The notes under the pieces are model-generated. The model was not told where the DNA came from and searched no databases. It saw only the letters and a list, made by a program, of their open reading frames with translations. This document shows, piece after piece, positions 43,378 to 53,085 of a DNA stretch of 64,000 nucleotides. The DNA is taken from assembly GCA_017467185.1 (NCBI GenBank), contig JAFTSS010000090.1, forward strand, positions 1 to 64,000. Direction: 5' to 3'. Made by a program: the position numbers and the translations under genes. Positions within the stretch are counted from its first letter, which is position 1. Every line of letters starts with the position of its first letter. Origin of the DNA: Paludibacteraceae bacterium (GTDB lineage: Bacteria > Bacteroidota > Bacteroidia > Bacteroidales > Paludibacteraceae).

Positions 43378-43553
43378 CGATAAGCGAGTGCAAACCAATA
43401 AAAATGTACGATAAAATTTTGCGATAGCAAAATGATAAATCTAAGAAAGGCTGCGCAATCAAATTTATTTGAATTGTGTTAGCCTTTCTTAGATTTATAA
43501 ATTGTTCGTTGCGAACAATTTATTGTACATTTTTATTGCTTTGCCGAGCGTAG
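43378..43553. repeat. Modular dispersed element copy B with four-way-junction fold
   Basis: Conserved ends are CGATAAGCGAGTGCA (43378-43392) and GCCGAGCGTAG (43543-43553). Inside, a perfect 14-bp outer stem (CAATAAAAATGTAC 43396-43409 / GTACATTTTTATTG 43525-43538) encloses three perfect hairpins: 43416-43433 (7 bp, GATA loop), 43435-43498 (18-bp stem ATAAATCTAAGAAAGGCT, with another hairpin inside) and 43499-43521 (10 bp, TTG loop). Together they form a cloverleaf. No ORF. Just beyond it, TTGAGCGAAGCGAAAAA-type direct repeats occur near 43562 and 43598. Confidence 0.85.
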
Positions 43554-43659
43554 TTAAAATCTTGAGCGAAGCGAAAAATTAAAACGAAGCTTTGTGATTG
43601 AGCGAAGCGAAAAAAATTCTCAATTCTCAATTTTCAACTCTCAACTTTCAATTCAAAAA

Positions 43660-46053
43660 ATGCTTTATCCAAAAAACTTTGAAAATAAAATATCGTTTGA
43701 TCAAATCAGGCAATTGATTAAAGAGCGATGTGTCAGTCAGCAAGGTTCTGAGTTGATTGATGCAATGGCTTTTTCGTCAGATTTTGATGTGATAGTATTG
43801 TCTCTTACGCAGATAGAGGAGATGATGACTTTATTGTCTGAAACAGGCGAGGGGTTGCCTTTAGGTTCGTTGGCTGATTTGCGACCTGCTTTTGCTCGCA
43901 CTCAAGCTGATGGAACGTTTCTTGACGTGAAAGATGTGGTTGATTTGCGGTTGAATGTTTCAACATTGCGAGCTGTAACCACTTATCTTCGTGCGCGTGA
44001 TGCGGAGCGTTTTTCTGCATTGATTAAAATGACTAAGTCGGTAGAATTATTTCCCGATATTGAGCGTGAAATAGAACGTATTATCAATAAATATGGTGAG
44101 GTAAAAGATACAGCATCACCACAATTAGCAGAAATACGTCGTTCGATTTTATCGGCACAAAGTAGTATTTCTAAGACTCTTAATGCCATATTGCGTCAGG
44201 CGCAAGCATCTGGTATTGTGGATAAAGAGGCTGCACCAACTATTCGTGAAGGACGATTAGTGATACCTGTGTCGGCAATGAATAAACGTAAGATACAGGG
44301 TATTATTCATGACGAATCGGCTACGGGAAAGACAGCATTTGTTGAGCCAACGGCAGTTGTTGAGGTTAACAATCGCCTTCGTGAGTTGGAAAATGAGGAG
44401 CGTCGCGAAATAATTCGTATTTTAGTTGAGTTCACTAATTTAGTTCGTCCTTATTATGAGGCGATAGCACAGTCGGTATATTTTCTTGCTGAGGTAGATG
44501 CTTTGCGTGCAAAATCTCAATTTTCAATATCAATCCGGGCAATAAAACCATATTTGGTGTCGGAATGTGAGGTGGATTGGCATGAGGCACGTCATCCGTT
44601 ATTGGAAATGTCGCTTACTCGACAAGGTCGTAAAATAGAACCACTTACAATAAAACTTACTCGAAAACAGCGTATATTGCTCATATCTGGACCTAATGCT
44701 GGTGGTAAATCGGTGTGTCTTAAAACAGTAGGTTTATTGCAATATATGTTGCAATGTGGTTTGCCTATACCGCTTCATGAGCGTAGTCGTGCAGGATTGT
44801 TTAAGTCGATATTTATAGATATAGGTGATGAACAAAGTATTGAGAATGACCTTTCTACTTATTCGTCTCACCTTTTGAATATGAAGAATTGTATCAAGTT
44901 CAGTAATGGTAAAAGTCTTTTGTTAATTGACGAATTTGGTACAGGTACTGAGCCTCAATTAGGAGGTGCTATTGCCGAGGCGGTATTGGATAGATTCAAT
45001 AAAAATAAAGTGTATGGTGTGATAACGACTCACTACACTAATCTTAAGCATTTCGCAGCGCAGACAGAAGGTATTGTGAATGGTGCGATGTTGTACGATC
45101 GCAATCAGATGCGACCACTCTTTATGTTGTCTATTGGCACTGCAGGGTCGTCATTTGCTATAGAGATTGCGCGTAAGATAGGGTTGCCTGAAGATGTTAT
45201 TGCTGCTGCTTCTGAAATGGTTGGTTCTGAGCAGGTTGATTTTGATAAACATTTGCAAGATGTGGCACGGGATAAACGCTATTGGGAGCATAAGCGTCAG
45301 CAGGTGAAAGATAAAGAGAAACGATTGCAACAATTGACTGAACGTTATGAGCAATTGATTGAAGGTATGCGTGTTAAGGAGAAAGAGACGTTGCGTCAAG
45401 CAAAACAAGAGGCTGCTGAGATACTTTCACAAGCTAATAAAGAGATAGAGAAGACTATTCGAATAATTAAGGAGACTCAAGCCGATAAAGAGGCAACTCG
45501 TAAAAGCCGTGAAGAGGTGGGTAAATTGCGTGAGAAGATGGAACGAGGAGCGCAACAATCTGTGCCTAAGAAGCAACAGAAACCACTTCAACCAAGTGAG
45601 CATGTGCAGATTGTCGGGCAAAATGTAATAGGTAAATTACTTGAAATTCAAGGGAAAACTGCTATAGTTGCTTTTGGACAGATAAAATCGACAGTTGCAC
45701 TCAATCGTCTTGAACGAGTTTCTGCAGGTCAGGCTAAGCAAGCAGAACAGCGAATGCAAGCAAATCGCGAGTCGAATGCTACAGCTGATATTCGTAATCG
45801 TCAGTTGACATTTAAGCAAGAGATTGATGTGCGGGGTATGCGTGTTGATGAGGCTTTGCAAGCGGTAGTTTATTTTATCGACGATGCAGCTATGGTGTCG
45901 GCGTCGCAAGTGCGTATATTGCACGGTACAGGTACTGGGGCTTTGCGTCAAGCAATACGTGATTATTTGCATCAAGCCTCAATGGTAAAATCTTATCGCG
46001 ATGAGCATGTGCAATTTGGGGGTGCGGGTATTACGGTTGTCGAAATGAAGTGA
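43660..46053 (+). CDS. mutS2: Endonuclease MutS2
   Basis: This 797-aa MutS-family ATPase is linked to suppressing homologous recombination or to rescuing collided ribosomes. The core has Walker A GPNAGGKSVCLK (near 345), Walker B-like LLIDEFGTGTEPQLGG and the ITTHYTNLKHFA switch. A coiled coil of about 100 residues (about 520-625, RQQVKDKEKRLQQLTERYEQL) is followed by the C-terminal Smr endonuclease domain with IDVRGMRVDEAL and HGTGTGALRQAI. I use ATG 43660 because the frame further upstream is simple-repeat DNA. It has no mismatch-recognition domain, as usual for MutS2. Confidence 0.95.
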   Translation: MLYPKNFENKISFDQIRQLIKERCVSQQGSELIDAMAFSSDFDVIVLSLTQIEEMMTLLSETGEGLPLGSLADLRPAFARTQADGTFLDVKDVVDLRLNVSTLRAVTTYLRARDAERFSALIKMTKSVELFPDIEREIERIINKYGEVKDTASPQLAEIRRSILSAQSSISKTLNAILRQAQASGIVDKEAAPTIREGRLVIPVSAMNKRKIQGIIHDESATGKTAFVEPTAVVEVNNRLRELENEERREIIRILVEFTNLVRPYYEAIAQSVYFLAEVDALRAKSQFSISIRAIKPYLVSECEVDWHEARHPLLEMSLTRQGRKIEPLTIKLTRKQRILLISGPNAGGKSVCLKTVGLLQYMLQCGLPIPLHERSRAGLFKSIFIDIGDEQSIENDLSTYSSHLLNMKNCIKFSNGKSLLLIDEFGTGTEPQLGGAIAEAVLDRFNKNKVYGVITTHYTNLKHFAAQTEGIVNGAMLYDRNQMRPLFMLSIGTAGSSFAIEIARKIGLPEDVIAAASEMVGSEQVDFDKHLQDVARDKRYWEHKRQQVKDKEKRLQQLTERYEQLIEGMRVKEKETLRQAKQEAAEILSQANKEIEKTIRIIKETQADKEATRKSREEVGKLREKMERGAQQSVPKKQQKPLQPSEHVQIVGQNVIGKLLEIQGKTAIVAFGQIKSTVALNRLERVSAGQAKQAEQRMQANRESNATADIRNRQLTFKQEIDVRGMRVDEALQAVVYFIDDAAMVSASQVRILHGTGTGALRQAIRDYLHQASMVKSYRDEHVQFGGAGITVVEMK

Positions 46054-46057
46054 TGAT

Positions 46058-46137
46058 AGGGAACGGGGAATAAGGAATAAGGAATAGGGAATAAGGAATA
46101 GGGAATAAGGAATAGGGAACAGGGAATAGGGAACAGA
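46058..46137. repeat. Simple GGAATAAGGAATAGGGAA tandem repeat
   Basis: About 80 bp of purine-rich units derived from GGGAATA and GGAATAAGGAATA lie between mutS2 and the patatin gene. Confidence 0.85.
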
Positions 46138-46148
46138 ATGTTATAATT

Positions 46149-47006
46149 ATGAATTGTGAATTGAAAAAAACAGCTTTAGTATTAGAAGGGGGTGCTATGC
46201 GAGGTATGTACACCGCAGCTGTGCTTGATGTGTTGATGGATGAAGGAATAAAAGTTGATGCTATTTATGCTACATCGGCAGGTGTGCTGTTTGGTGTTAA
46301 TTATATTTCTGGGCAACGTGGTCGTGCTATTCGTTATAATAAGCGATTTTCGCGCGATAAACGCTATATGGGTATTCATTCTTTGATAACATCGGGTAAT
46401 GTTATCAATAAAGATTTTGCCTTTTACGAAGTGCCCTTTACGTTGGATGTGTTTGACCAAGAGGCATATTCGCGTTCTGATACCAAGATGATAGCCACAG
46501 TAACCAATGTGCATACGGGAGGTGTAGAGTATATAGAAGTGAAAAATGTGCTAGAACAAATGGAGGTGTTGCGTGCTGCATCGGCTATGCCTTTTGTGTC
46601 GCAGATGGTTGAGTTAGATGGACAACTTTATCTCGATGGAGGATTAGCAGATAGTATTCCTTTGAAGAAATGTCAAGAAGATGGATATGAGCGAATTATA
46701 GTAGTAGAGACTCGTCCTGCTGGTTATCGTAAATCAAAGCCTAATCCTTTATTTGCTAAATTATTTTACTCTAAATATCCTAATTTGGTAGAGACAACCA
46801 ACAATCGTTATATTGGTTATAATGCTATATTACAGGAGATTGATGAACTTGATGCTAAGGGAGAGATAGTATTGGTTCGTCCAACCAAAGAGCTCAACCT
46901 TGGTCGTATAGAGTCAGATCCTAATCGTTTGCAAGAAATGTATGATTTAGGTATTAGTGATGCTAAAGCGCTTTTACCTCGAATAAAAAAATTCTTATTA
47001 CTATGA
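46149..47006 (+). CDS. Patatin-like phospholipase
   Basis: This 285-aa acyl hydrolase has the oxyanion LVLEGGAMRGMYTAAVLDVL (about 9-28), the nucleophile elbow YATSAG (about 40-45) and the catalytic Asp in YLDGGLADSIP (about 163). The usual GxSxG elbow appears as ATSAG, with Ala in place of the first Gly. The arrangement of DAIYATSAG...SGQRGRAIRYNKRF follows the YjjU subfamily. It is probably cytoplasmic, as no signal peptide is present. Its stop overlaps the next start by 4 bp. Confidence 0.88.
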   Translation: MNCELKKTALVLEGGAMRGMYTAAVLDVLMDEGIKVDAIYATSAGVLFGVNYISGQRGRAIRYNKRFSRDKRYMGIHSLITSGNVINKDFAFYEVPFTLDVFDQEAYSRSDTKMIATVTNVHTGGVEYIEVKNVLEQMEVLRAASAMPFVSQMVELDGQLYLDGGLADSIPLKKCQEDGYERIIVVETRPAGYRKSKPNPLFAKLFYSKYPNLVETTNNRYIGYNAILQEIDELDAKGEIVLVRPTKELNLGRIESDPNRLQEMYDLGISDAKALLPRIKKFLLL

Positions 47007-47512
47007 AGCAACTAAATAATCCGTGGATAAATATTCTTGGCTATAATTGTTTTGCGTGTGCTCCATCTAACCCTATTGGCTTGAAAATGAAATTCTTTTT
47101 AGATGGCGAAGATGTGGTATCAATATTCCCTTTGCAAAAGAATTATCAAGGTTGGATTGACACTTTGCATGGAGGCATACAAGCTACTTTGTTGGATGAA
47201 ATATGTGCGTGGAAATTGATTCATTTGCTTGGCACTTCAGGTGTTACCTCTAAAATGGAAGTGCGCTATCGTCGCCCGATTATGACTACATGGCCATATA
47301 TTCTTATTAAGGCAGAATTGGTTGAACAGCGTCGTAATATTGTGATTATGAAGGCAACAATTACTTCACCTGAAGGCGAACTTTGTTCTTATGCCGAGTG
47401 TACTTATTATAGTTTTCCACCAGAGAAAGCTCGAGAAATGGGCTTTGCTCCTTGTGAGACTTTTGGTGAGGATTTGACTCTCGATGAGGCTATAGAGATA
47501 TCAATTAAATAG
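47003..47512 (+). CDS. PaaI-like hotdog-fold thioesterase
   Basis: This 169-aa protein has the hotdog fold of acyl-CoA thioesterases, with the helix and catalytic loop GWIDTLHGGIQATLLDEICAW (residues 49-69) followed by VTSKMEVRYRRPI. It should hydrolyse an acyl-CoA or aryl-CoA; the substrate is not evident. It overlaps the patatin gene by 4 bp (ATGA), so lipid hydrolase and thioesterase are probably coupled in acyl-chain turnover, which is an inference from context. Confidence 0.88.
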   Translation: MKQLNNPWINILGYNCFACAPSNPIGLKMKFFLDGEDVVSIFPLQKNYQGWIDTLHGGIQATLLDEICAWKLIHLLGTSGVTSKMEVRYRRPIMTTWPYILIKAELVEQRRNIVIMKATITSPEGELCSYAECTYYSFPPEKAREMGFAPCETFGEDLTLDEAIEISIK

Positions 47513-47526
47513 AGAGATAATAAATA

Positions 47527-47567
47527 AAAAAAGGTGATTTAATCTAATTGATTGAATCACCTTTTTT
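47527..47567. terminator. Bidirectional terminator
   Basis: AAAAAAGGTGATT / AATCACCTTTTTT stem (13 bp, 15-nt loop) between two convergent genes. Confidence 0.85.
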
Positions 47568-47577
47568 GTATATTTAT

Positions 47578-49479
47578 TTAAATCTCATCATCTTCAACAA
47601 CCAAGTTTTCGACAATGAAGTTTTGACGTTCAGGAGTGTTGTCGCCCATGTAGAATGAGAGTAGCTCGGCTACTGCATCTTCTTTACGAAGCATTACTTG
47701 ATCGAGACGCATATCTGGACCGATGAAGTGTTTGAATTCGTCAGGCGAAATCTCACCAAGACCTTTGAATCGAGTGATTTCGGGATTTGAACCTAACTCT
47801 TCAAGTGCGGCAAGACGTTCTTCTTCTGTGTAGCAATAGCGCGTCTCTTTTTTGTTGCGCACACGGAATAGTGGTGTTTGCAAGATATATACGTGACCTT
47901 TTTTTATTAAGTCAGGGAAAAACTGTAAGAAGAAGGTCATCAACAGCAAGCGGATGTGCATACCATCGACATCGGCATCGGTTGCGATAATCACCTTATT
48001 ATAGCGTAACCCTTCCAATCCGTCTTCGATGTTGAGTGCGGCTTGTAAGTAGTTGAACTCTTCATTTTCATATACTACCTTTTTGGTTTGACCATAAGAG
48101 TTGTATGGTTTACCACGAAGTGAGAAAACTGCTTGTGTATCAACATCGCGAGTTTTAGTGATAGAACCCGAAGCAGAGTCACCCTCTGTTATAAAAATAC
48201 ATGATTGGTCGCGGAGGTCGCCTTTTGAGTCGTTGAGGTGGATGCGGCAATCGCGGAGTTTTTTGTTGTGGAGATTGGCTTTTTTTGCACGTTCGCGTGC
48301 CAATTTAGTTACTCCAGCAATGGCTTTACGCTCTTTTTCAGATTCTTGAATCTTTTTGAGCATCACGTCTGCCACTTCGAGGTTTTTGTGGAGATAGTTG
48401 TCAACCTCTTTTTTAACAAAATCACCGACAAATTTTGCAATGGTTGGACCTTCTGGACCCATGTCTTTTGAACCGAGCTTCACTTTAGTTTGCGATTCAA
48501 AGACAGGATCTTGTACCGACACGGCAACGGCAGCAACAAGGCCAGAGCGTATGTCGCTCAATTCCATGCCGTTTTTGTTGTAATACTCTTTTATAGTCTT
48601 ACCAAATGCCTCACGGAAAGCCGATTGATGTGTACCGCCTTGAATGGTGTGCTGACCATTGACGAATGAATAGTATTCTTCGCCATATTGGTCGATATGT
48701 GTGAAGGCTATTTCTATATCTTCATCTTTGAGATGAACAATAGGGTAGAGCGGCTCTGATGTTGTGGCTTCATTAAGTAGGTCGAGCAATCCATTCTTTG
48801 AAGCAAAGCGTTTTCCGTTGTAAACTATTGTTAGTCCTGTATTTAGGTAACTATAGTTGCGGAGCATAGTCTCTACAAACTCATCGCGGAACGAGAAGTT
48901 AGGGTCGAACAAACGCTCTTGAGGGTGTTGGGGATTGCAGTCAGGAGTGAAACAAATCAATGTTCCATTTTTTTCATCGGTAGCAACTAAATCGTACTCT
49001 TTTACTAATTTACCACGTTCGAAATCAGCCTGTTTTACCATTCCGTCGCGGAACGATTTTACGGTGAAATGCGAAGATAATGCGTTCACAGCCTTCGTAC
49101 CTACACCATTAAGACCGACCGATTTTTTAAATGCTTTGTCGTCGTATTTACCGCCTGTATTGAGTTTCGAAACAGCATCAATCATTTTGCCTTGTGGTAT
49201 GCCACGACCATAGTCGCGCACAGTCACCATGCGTTCTTTGATAGTGATTTCAATGCGATTGCCAAAGTGCATACGAAACTCGTCTATCGAGTTGTCAATC
49301 ACCTCTTTAATAAGCACGTAAATACCATCATCGGCGCTCGAACCATCGCCCAATTTACCGATATACATACCTGCACGGCGGCGAATGTGGGTTAATCCTT
49401 CCAGCGTGATAATGTTGTCATCACCATAATCGGCAACAGCAAACTGATTGTCTAACGATGTTGTTTGTTCTTCTGACAT
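47578..49479 (-). CDS. parE: DNA topoisomerase IV subunit B
   Basis: This 633-aa type IIA topoisomerase ATPase subunit decatenates chromosomes with ParC. GHKL ATPase motifs are [14 protein letters not shown] (56-69), [11 protein letters not shown] and [14 protein letters not shown]. The TOPRIM domain has [12 protein letters not shown] and [10 protein letters not shown]. The C-terminus ends in an acidic VVEDDEI. The subunit name ParE rather than GyrB rests on similarity to the Bacteroidota form; parC is not next to it in this window. Confidence 0.9.
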   Translation of the reverse strand: MSEEQTTSLDNQFAVADYGDDNIITLEGLTHIRRRAGMYIGKLGDGSSADDGIYVLIKEVIDNSIDEFRMHFGNRIEITIKERMVTVRDYGRGIPQGKMIDAVSKLNTGGKYDDKAFKKSVGLNGVGTKAVNALSSHFTVKSFRDGMVKQADFERGKLVKEYDLVATDEKNGTLICFTPDCNPQHPQERLFDPNFSFRDEFVETMLRNYSYLNTGLTIVYNGKRFASKNGLLDLLNEATTSEPLYPIVHLKDEDIEIAFTHIDQYGEEYYSFVNGQHTIQGGTHQSAFREAFGKTIKEYYNKNGMELSDIRSGLVAAVAVSVQDPVFESQTKVKLGSKDMGPEGPTIAKFVGDFVKKEVDNYLHKNLEVADVMLKKIQESEKERKAIAGVTKLARERAKKANLHNKKLRDCRIHLNDSKGDLRDQSCIFITEGDSASGSITKTRDVDTQAVFSLRGKPYNSYGQTKKVVYENEEFNYLQAALNIEDGLEGLRYNKVIIATDADVDGMHIRLLLMTFFLQFFPDLIKKGHVYILQTPLFRVRNKKETRYCYTEEERLAALEELGSNPEITRFKGLGEISPDEFKHFIGPDMRLDQVMLRKEDAVAELLSFYMGDNTPERQNFIVENLVVEDDEI

Positions 49480-49569
49480 AGTTTAATCAATACACAACGC
49501 ACAACACACAATTCATAATTACCTTATGTAATTACAAATTGTGAATTGTGAATTATGAATTCGATAGAA

Positions 49570-49743
49570 TTAGCGGATTCTTTTGTTTAAGATGATGTGT
49601 GCAAAAAGACCAGCAAGCACACAACCCAAACCTACATAAAGATAGCCATTGCCACCACCGATAACAGCAAAATGATAATATACAAATACTGCTACACCGA
49701 TGAGCATAAGGATAACTCCGAGATAATTGATAATTTCTTTCAT
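49570..49743 (-). CDS. Small two-helix membrane protein (57 aa)
   Basis: A 57-codon frame from ATG 49743 gives two hydrophobic segments, INYLGVILMLIGVAVFVYY (5-23) and YLYVGLGCVLAGLFAHIIL (33-51), with a short Gly-rich turn and a basic end (NKRIR). It is consistent with a small integral inner-membrane protein. The family and function are unknown to me. It sits between typA and parE on the same strand. Confidence 0.7.
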   Translation of the reverse strand: MKEIINYLGVILMLIGVAVFVYYHFAVIGGGNGYLYVGLGCVLAGLFAHIILNKRIR

Positions 49744-49763
49744 ATTTTAGATATTTTTTTCAA

Positions 49764-49821
49764 GATTTTTGCTATGCTCGGCTATTTAAGTAAACTTAAT
49801 AGCCCTTGCTTATCGCAAAAA
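49764..49821. repeat. Modular dispersed element, copy C
   Basis: Read on the minus strand it starts TTTTTGCGATAAGCAAGGGC and ends GCCGAGCATAGCAAAAATC, around an imperfect palindrome at 49783-49801 (ATTTAAGT / ACTTAAT). It lies just downstream of typA. Confidence 0.8.
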
Positions 49822-49939
49822 TTAGTAACGAGTAGCGAGTAGTAAGAGTGCTATTCAGCTTCGTATTGGGTTATTTTTTTATTTCGACTGCAAATTTACT
49901 AAAAAATTATGAATTATGCATTATGCATTATGCATTATT

Positions 49940-51739
49940 TTAGTTCTTATTTGCACGTTTGCGTTCTATTTCGTCGAGAATGATTTTGCGGATACGGATG
50001 TGGTTAGGTGTAATTTCTGCATATTCATCCTCTTTGATATATTCGAGTGTCTCTTCGAGCGACATGACTACAGGTGGTATCAATTTCACCTTATCGTCAG
50101 AGCCCGATGCACGCATATTCGTCAATTTCTTTGATTTAGTTACATTCACAACCAAATCGCCCTCTTTGCTATGTTCGCCAACTACTTGACCAGCATATAC
50201 ATTCTCTTGTGGGAAAATGAAGAAACGACCGCGGTCTTGCAATTTATCTATTGCATATGCGAATGCAGTGCCCGATTCCATTGCGATGATAGAACCATTA
50301 TTGCGACGTTCGATATCGCCCTTCCATGGTTGATATTCCAAGAAACGGTGAGCCATAATAGCTTCGCCTGCCGATGCTGTCAACACATTGTTACGCAATC
50401 CGATAATACCACGCGAAGGTATCGAAAACTCCATATGGATGCGGTCTTTTTGTGTCTCCATTGAAAGTAGTTCGCCTTTGCGACGTGTAACCATATCAAT
50501 GATGCGGCTCGAATATTCTTCAGGCAAATTCACAGTTAATTGTTCAATAGGTTCGCAAAGCACACCATCTATTTCTTTAGTGATAACTTGTGGCTGACCT
50601 ACTTGCAACTCATAGCCTTCGCGACGCATAGTCTCAATCAACACCGATAAGTGCAACACACCACGACCCGACACACGCCATACATCCGAATCCGGATTTT
50701 TCTCAACTCTCAATGCCAAGTTTTTGTCCAACTCACGTATCAAACGGTCGTGTATATGTCGTGAAGTTACATATTTACCATCTTTGCCGAAGAAAGGCGA
50801 GTCGTTGTTCGTAAACGACATCGACATCGTAGGTTCATCAATTGCAATCGGATCAAGTGGTTCTGGATTTTCAAGGTCGCAGATAGAATCGCCAATCTCA
50901 AAATTCTCCAAACCAATAATAGCACAAATATCTCCTGAGTGAACCTCTTGTGCTGCGGTGCGACCTAAACCAGTGAACGTTTGCAATTGTTTGATGCGTT
51001 GTTTCACGACAGTTCTGTCACGTTTCACAAGTGCAATGTCCTGACCTTCACGCAATACACCTCTATGTACACGTCCAACCGCAATACGTCCAACGTAGCT
51101 TGAGAAGTCAAGTGAAGTGATGAGCATTTGTGGTGTGCCTTCCAATGCTGGAGGTGCTGGAATATGCTCAATAATAGTATCTAATAGTGGAAAAATATTT
51201 TCGGTTTGATTTTTCCAATCGGTTGACATCCAGTTGTTTTTAGCCGAGCCATAGATAGTTGGGAAGTCCAATTGCTCCTCTGTTGCATCAAGGTTGAACA
51301 TAAGTTCAAACACAGCCTCTTGCACTTCGTCAGGACGGCAATTAGGTTTATCCACTTTGTTTATAACAACAATAGGCTTCAAACCGATTTGCAAAGCTTT
51401 TTGCAAAACAAAACGTGTTTGAGGCATTGGACCTTCAAAAGCATCCACAAGCAACAGACAGCCATCTGCCATATTCAATACACGTTCCACTTCGCCTCCA
51501 AAGTCCGCGTGACCAGGAGTGTCAATGATATTTATTTTAGTGTCTTTGTAGTTAATAGATACGTTTTTCGACAAAATGGTGATACCACGTTCACGTTCGA
51601 GGTCATTATTGTCGAGCATAAGTTCGCCGGTTTGTTGATTCTCACGAAATAGTTGTCCGGCAAGTAACATCTTGTCAACCAATGTGGTTTTACCATGGTC
51701 AACGTGTGCAATAATAGCGATGTTTCTGATGTTTTGCAT
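49940..51739 (-). CDS. typA: Translational GTPase TypA/BipA
   Basis: This 599-aa ribosome-associated GTPase assists 50S assembly and stress adaptation. G1 is AHVDHGKTT near residues 11-19, the switch II region is DTPGHADFGGE (about 73-83) and NKVDKP is near 127-132. Domains II-V follow, and the C-terminal domain is intact (ALNVTKSKKLTNMRASGSDD-like VNVTKSKKLTNMRASG). Length is normal. It stands alone on the minus strand with upstream AT-rich DNA before the defence island. Confidence 0.96.
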   Translation of the reverse strand: MQNIRNIAIIAHVDHGKTTLVDKMLLAGQLFRENQQTGELMLDNNDLERERGITILSKNVSINYKDTKINIIDTPGHADFGGEVERVLNMADGCLLLVDAFEGPMPQTRFVLQKALQIGLKPIVVINKVDKPNCRPDEVQEAVFELMFNLDATEEQLDFPTIYGSAKNNWMSTDWKNQTENIFPLLDTIIEHIPAPPALEGTPQMLITSLDFSSYVGRIAVGRVHRGVLREGQDIALVKRDRTVVKQRIKQLQTFTGLGRTAAQEVHSGDICAIIGLENFEIGDSICDLENPEPLDPIAIDEPTMSMSFTNNDSPFFGKDGKYVTSRHIHDRLIRELDKNLALRVEKNPDSDVWRVSGRGVLHLSVLIETMRREGYELQVGQPQVITKEIDGVLCEPIEQLTVNLPEEYSSRIIDMVTRRKGELLSMETQKDRIHMEFSIPSRGIIGLRNNVLTASAGEAIMAHRFLEYQPWKGDIERRNNGSIIAMESGTAFAYAIDKLQDRGRFFIFPQENVYAGQVVGEHSKEGDLVVNVTKSKKLTNMRASGSDDKVKLIPPVVMSLEETLEYIKEDEYAEITPNHIRIRKIILDEIERKRANKN

Positions 51740-51948
51740 TCTTTTTTACCTTATAAAAATTCAACTTGCAAAGTTACAAAAAAAATATGAGAAATTGTCG
51801 GTGAGGAGAGTGTTTTTTTGAAAATTCTCGAAACATCTATATGTGTAAGTAAACAATAGCTTTGTTTAGCGACTTTTTTCAATAAACTATAATAGTTTTT
51901 GTGAAAAATTTTGTATCTTTGTGAGTTGAAAAGTAAATAAGGAATGTT

Positions 51949-52995
51949 ATGGCAATTATATCATCAGAATATAAAAGTTGGATTGGCGAATTGAAGCAAC
52001 GTATTCGTCAAAGTCAAATTAAAGCAGCTGTAAAAGTGAATACGGAGTTGCTTCAGTTGTATTGGGGATTGGGAAAAGATATTGTCGAAAGACAGTTGGA
52101 CTCATCATGGGGAAGTGGTTTTTTTAATCAGTTGAGCAAGGACCTTAAGAGTGATTTCCCTCAAATGTCTGGCTTTTCACCAACGAATTTGAAGTATATG
52201 AAACGGTTTTATCTGTTTTATAATCAGGATGATGGAATTCGTTAGCAGGTTGCTGACGAATTAGATTCGGTCATATTTCGAATACCATGGTTTCATCAAG
52301 TGTATATTATAACCAAATGTAAAACTATAGCAGAAGCATTGTTTTATGTAAATCATACGATTGAATATGGTTGGAGTAGGGTTGTGCTCGAACATCAAAT
52401 AGATATGCATCTTTTCGAACGAGAAGGGAAAGCAATTACTAATTTTAGTAAAACATTGCCAGTTTTGCAATCTGATTTGGCTCAGTAGGTTACAAAAGAT
52501 CCATATATGTTTGATTTTCTTTCGATTCGAGAAGAACATGACGAAAGAGAGTTGGAAGAACATTTGGTAGCCAACATGACTAATTTTTTAATGGAACTTG
52601 GCACTGGTTTTTGTTATTATGGGAAACAAGTGCATCTTAGTGTAGGAGGTGATGATTTTTATATAGATCTTTTGTTTTATCATGTAAAATTACATTGTTA
52701 TGTTGTGATAGAGTTAAAGGCTTCGAAATTTAAACCAGAACATATTGGACAGTTGAAATTTTATGTTACTGCTGTCGATCGTGAATTAAGAACCGAACAT
52801 GATGCTCCAACTATAGGATTATTGATTTGTAAAGATAAGAATGATATAGTGGCGGAATATACTTTATCGAGTATAGAAACACCAATAGGAATTTCGTCTT
52901 ATGAAATTTATGAAAAGTTGACGGCAGATTATAAATCTTCATTGCCGACGATAGAAGAGATTGAGGCGCAATTGAGAGATTGTGAGGAGGATTGA
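51949..52995 (+). pseudogene. YhcG/DUF1016 nuclease-like protein with two in-frame TAG codons
   Basis: The frame from ATG 51949 to TAA 52995 spans 349 codons with exactly two internal stops, TAG at 52243-52245 and TAG at 52486-52488, and no frameshift. Before, between and after them the sequence matches the DUF1016 family: KAAVKVNTELLQLYWGLGKDIVERQ, then IFRIPWFHQVYIITKCKT and EHQIDMHLFEREGKAITNF, and the PD-(D/E)XK part DDFYIDLLFYHVKLHCYVVIELK. Relatives (from memory) have Gln at both positions, so each TAG is a CAG-to-TAG change. TAG is an ordinary stop in nearby genes. A TATCTTTG -7 is at 51914. It is 90 bp before hsdM and likely belonged to the defence island. Confidence 0.8.
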
Positions 52996-53085
52996 TGAAA
53001 AATAGTTGTTTGTTGGGACTTAACTTTTGATGAAAAATTTTGTATATTTGCAGAAAAATTGTAAGCACTAAAAAACTGACTAACT

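Noticed and set aside
43594..43659. Extended N-terminus of MutS2
   Set aside because: The upstream frame is the CAATTCT simple repeat and the translated residues only mirror that repeat; the family start fits ATG 43660.
51949..52995. Genome-wide TAG reassignment to glutamine
   Set aside because: recA, the metallophosphoesterase and the glycosyltransferase-kinase gene end in TAG at natural ends, so TAG is a normal stop in this genome.
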